This document shows positions 61,261 through 64,000 of a DNA stretch of 64,000 nucleotides, one piece after another (the first letter of the stretch is position 1; each line of letters starts with the position of its first letter). The DNA is from Desulfoscipio gibsoniae DSM 7213. GTDB taxonomy: Bacteria; Bacillota; Desulfotomaculia; Desulfotomaculales; Desulfallaceae. The position numbers and the translations under genes are program-made. The notes beneath the pieces were generated by a model. That model saw only the letters and a program-made list of their open reading frames with translations, was not told the origin of the DNA and made no database searches. The stretch is from NCBI RefSeq assembly GCF_000233715.2, contig NC_021184.1, forward strand, positions 682,001-746,000, in the 5' to 3' direction.

Positions 61261-61956
61261 GTGGAAAAACTTAATGTCTTAGTTTGTGATGACGATACCG
61301 CCATAGTTGATGCCTTAGAAATATACCTGAAGCAGGAAGATTACGGGGTAGTAAAGGCATATACCGGAATTCAAGCTTTAAAGGCACTGTCTGAACAAAA
61401 AATTCATCTGGTTCTGCTGGATATCATGATGCCGGAACTGGATGGCCTTTTAACAACTATAAAGATTCGTGAAGAGTTAAACGTTCCCATTATAATATTG
61501 TCTGCCAAGTCAGAGGATACGGATAAAATTACCGGGCTGAACTTCGGCGCGGATGATTATGTGACCAAACCCTTTAACCCGCTGGAACTGATGGCCAGAG
61601 TCAAGTCCCAAATGCGCCGCTATACTGCGCTGGGCAGCTTAGCAACCAATAGCAGTATTTTAAAAACCGGCAGTTTAGAACTTGACCCGGAAGCCAGGGA
61701 ATTGCGCGTAGATGGGGAGGACATCAAACTGACCGCCACTGAGTTCGGTATTATGCTGTTCCTGATGAGAAATATGGGCCGTGTATTTTCAACAGAACAA
61801 ATATATGAACATGTTTGGAATGAGCCTTCATATTCTGCGGAGAACACTGTTCCGGTACATATAAGGCGCATTAGAGAAAAAACTGAAATTAATCCGAAGG
61901 AACCGAAATATTTAAAGGTGGTATGGGGAATTGGATATAAAATTGAAAAGTATTAA
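61261..61956 (+). CDS. OmpR-family response regulator
   Basis: 231 residues, GTG start. Receiver 1-120 with Asp10/11, phospho-Asp54 (LVLLDIMMPELDG) and Lys in YVTKPF; winged helix 130-230 (RVFSTEQIYEHVWNE). The kinase gene overlaps it by 26 bp. Confidence 0.95.
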   Translation: MEKLNVLVCDDDTAIVDALEIYLKQEDYGVVKAYTGIQALKALSEQKIHLVLLDIMMPELDGLLTTIKIREELNVPIIILSAKSEDTDKITGLNFGADDYVTKPFNPLELMARVKSQMRRYTALGSLATNSSILKTGSLELDPEARELRVDGEDIKLTATEFGIMLFLMRNMGRVFSTEQIYEHVWNEPSYSAENTVPVHIRRIREKTEINPKEPKYLKVVWGIGYKIEKY

Positions 61957-63880
61957 GTATTCTTTTTGGGCAAAGGTTGCTGCTTTCATTATTGTATGGC
62001 TTTGCGTAATGAGCGCCGTGGGAAGCGCTTTGTTTTTGTTGTATAATCATAACACTGTAAATAGTAAAAGTTATTACGATACCCATCAGTTTAAGAATGA
62101 ATTTAGCACGCTGGTTAGTGATGCCGTAGAATATAATGTTAAACTGAAAAGTGAAGCAAATATAAAATCTTCGGGCGATGAAAAGGAGATTATTAATAAA
62201 AATTTGCAGCGTTATTACTTTATTAAAAAGAAACTTACCGAATCAGTTAATTTCGCGTACTATTTAAAAAATACCAGTACGGGAGAAGCAGTCACCAATA
62301 TTAAGTCCGGGGACGCGCTGGCTTTAATACAAAAACAACCTTCCGATGTATATTATAACCAGGGGACATTTGAATCAAATTTTTTAATTAGCACTGATAT
62401 AATGCAAATGTTGGAGGGTACACAGTATGAGGTTTATGCTGCAGTTATTGAACCGTTAAAGCCGGGCGATGTGTTTTATGATGATTTCATGAGTTATTCT
62501 GAAATTAAGGCATTATCAAATAATGTAACCATTTTATTGATAGCATCAATAATCTTAACAATCTTAGCCTTTATTTATCTGGTTATGGTCACGGGACGTC
62601 GCGAGCCGGGGGGAGAAATAAACCTTTCATTTATTGACAGGTTGTATACCGATGTGTATACTATGGTGGTGTTTTTTGCCGCGTTAATTTCAATAGCCAT
62701 CGTAGCGCAGATTTCATATTTATTTCCCGTAGAATTAATTGTTATGGCACTGATTTTTGGTATAGATGTATTGATAGGTTTATCCTATGTCCTGTCCATG
62801 ATCAGGCAGATAAAATGCGGGCAACTTTTCAGAAACACATTGATTTATAAAATCTTGGACTTATGCTTTAATGGAAAAACTTTTAAATCCTGGGCATTGC
62901 TGCTGCTTTTGGGTTATGGGTTGGTAAACGGCATTTTATTTGCGATAACTGCCGCTTCTGGTGATGGGGGATTTTTTATTTTTCTCTTTTTAATAATCCC
63001 CTTTAACGTTGCCGCTATTTATTTTGCAGCCAAGGCACTTTTGTCCCTGTCGCAGATCATGGAGGCTGTCAAAGAAATATCAGCGGGCAATTTAGACTAT
63101 GCGTTGGATAACTCTAAAATATCTGTTGCCTTTGCTGATTTTACAAAAGACATCCAAAGCATTCAGGGGGGATTGAAAACAGCTGTTGCCGAGGCCGTTA
63201 AGGGGGAACGGATGAAAACCGACCTTATTGCCAATGTGTCCCATGATTTAAAAACGCCGCTAACCTCGGTCATCAACTATGTTGACTTGCTTAAGCAGGA
63301 GGATTTAGACAACGAAAAGGCCAATCAATATCTCTGTATTCTGGAAGAAAAGTCTGCCAGATTAAAACAGCTGATTGAGGATTTAATTGAAGCAAGCAAG
63401 GCTTCCAGCGGGAATCTTGCAGTAAGCGCGGAAAAAGTTGACTTGCATGAGCTGGTTATGCAGGCGTGCGGTGAGTATGAGGAGAAAATAAAAAAGGCGG
63501 AACTGGATGTTCATATTTCAGCAGATAAAACATTAATATCAGCAGACGGGAAACATATGTGGCGTATAGTTGAGAACCTTTTATCCAATGTAGTGAAGTA
63601 CTCACTACCCCATACCAGAGTATATATTAATGTTGCTGAAAGTCATCCCTATGGCGTATTAATAGTAAAAAACATATCCGCTAACCCCCTCGATATCCCG
63701 CCTGAACAACTGACTGAACGTTTTGTCCGGGGGGACGTATCAAGGACAACGGAGGGATCAGGCCTGGGCCTCTCCATTGCCCAAAGCTTGACCAATATAC
63801 AGGGGGGCAGGTTTAAAATAGAAATTGACGGCGATCTATTCAAAGTGACCGTAGAAATGCCCCTGTGGGAGAAGCAATAG
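61931..63880 (+). CDS. membrane sensor histidine kinase
   Basis: 649 residues from TTG 61931 (TTG 61943 is an alternative). One N-terminal membrane segment, an extracytoplasmic region (~40-180), then ~6 further segments to ~375, HAMP-like linker, HisKA with His438 (VSHDLKTPLTSVINY) and HATPase_c (GSGLGLSIAQSLTNIQGG). Partner of the regulator at 61261; the many membrane segments suggest sensing of membrane or wall stress. Confidence 0.93.
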   Translation: MDIKLKSIKYSFWAKVAAFIIVWLCVMSAVGSALFLLYNHNTVNSKSYYDTHQFKNEFSTLVSDAVEYNVKLKSEANIKSSGDEKEIINKNLQRYYFIKKKLTESVNFAYYLKNTSTGEAVTNIKSGDALALIQKQPSDVYYNQGTFESNFLISTDIMQMLEGTQYEVYAAVIEPLKPGDVFYDDFMSYSEIKALSNNVTILLIASIILTILAFIYLVMVTGRREPGGEINLSFIDRLYTDVYTMVVFFAALISIAIVAQISYLFPVELIVMALIFGIDVLIGLSYVLSMIRQIKCGQLFRNTLIYKILDLCFNGKTFKSWALLLLLGYGLVNGILFAITAASGDGGFFIFLFLIIPFNVAAIYFAAKALLSLSQIMEAVKEISAGNLDYALDNSKISVAFADFTKDIQSIQGGLKTAVAEAVKGERMKTDLIANVSHDLKTPLTSVINYVDLLKQEDLDNEKANQYLCILEEKSARLKQLIEDLIEASKASSGNLAVSAEKVDLHELVMQACGEYEEKIKKAELDVHISADKTLISADGKHMWRIVENLLSNVVKYSLPHTRVYINVAESHPYGVLIVKNISANPLDIPPEQLTERFVRGDVSRTTEGSGLGLSIAQSLTNIQGGRFKIEIDGDLFKVTVEMPLWEKQ

Positions 63881-63986
63881 GGAATACCTGGGAAGGCATT
63901 GGGATTACGGAGTACAAATTATGCAATTGGCCCTATCATTGGATACATAGGTATAAAAAAAACAAAGTCAATTAGGAAGGTGCCAA

Positions 63987-64000
63987 ATGGATATATGGGT
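63987..64000 (+). CDS. start of another gene (partial, first codons only)
   Basis: AGGAAGG followed by ATGGATATATGGGT at the right edge. Too short to identify. Confidence 0.35.

Noticed and set aside
1-64000. CRISPR arrays, tRNA or rRNA genes
   Set aside because: No regularly spaced direct repeats and no cloverleaf or rRNA sequence recognised; the scattered palindromes are not evenly spaced.

Overview
The window looks like chromosome of a spore-forming, anaerobic, low-GC Gram-positive bacterium, most likely of the Desulfotomaculum/Peptococcaceae type. This is inferred from corrinoid methyltransferases with a RACE-type activator, lipoproteins with Gram-positive signals, an S-layer-homology (SLH) domain, ImmA/XRE and YvrJ/DUF1659/DUF2922 gene families, strong GGAGG ribosome sites and frequent TTG/GTG starts. 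No rRNA, tRNA or CRISPR array was seen.

Layout. 1-2060: the tail of a sigma-54 activator and a CoA-transferase. 2080-14063: a large corrinoid-dependent methyl-transfer locus. It holds an MtrH-type methyltransferase, two corrinoid proteins, two URO-D/MtaA-type methyltransferase paralogues each followed by an unannotated ~50-residue protein, an MFS transporter, a DUF1638 protein, a GntR/UTRA regulator, a RACE-type reactivator and a B12-activation-domain protein. The set resembles O-demethylase (methoxydotroph) systems. Two promoters carrying the same GTATATAC box suggest one regulon. 14180-16504: a truncated Rpn-type gene and an intact IS4-family element with target duplication. 16615-21645: a cobalamin-riboswitch operon (permease, ATPase, exported CbiK-like chelatase, SLH-tagged binding protein) that could feed the corrinoid system. 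21669-25497: a small pseudogene and a TRAP transporter with a candidate sigma-54 promoter. 25656-29483: a TSUP exporter, a GntR regulator, and an iron alcohol dehydrogenase lying between two 255-bp direct repeats. 29591-33226: mgtE, a tiny membrane peptide, an ImmA/XRE pair and a phage-type activator. 33306-35779: a sigma factor / 36-aa / DUF1659 / DUF2922 / YvrJ / amidase cassette. 35869-43136: subtilase, signal peptidase, metallo-beta-lactamase-fold protein, carB and a CMD protein.

43404-50412 carries a stalk protein and a tight five-gene operon of two KaiC-like ATPases, a V4R sensor, a winged-helix protein and a PAS histidine kinase. 50723-59573 carries two ferritin-like small proteins, a 1523-residue beta-helix protein and three tandem cupredoxin (multicopper-oxidase-like) paralogues. 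None of the large proteins has a signal peptide, which suggests a spore-surface location. The copper ligands of the first two cupredoxins are complementary, as if one trinuclear site were split over two polypeptides. The window ends with a DUF89 protein, a thioredoxin-fold protein and an OmpR-type two-component system.

Throughout, intergenic spaces hold a palindromic repeat family with a near-constant centre (GGGGACGGTTC or GGGGACGTTTC) but different self-complementary arms. Copies often touch stop codons; one supplies the stop codons of two convergent genes.
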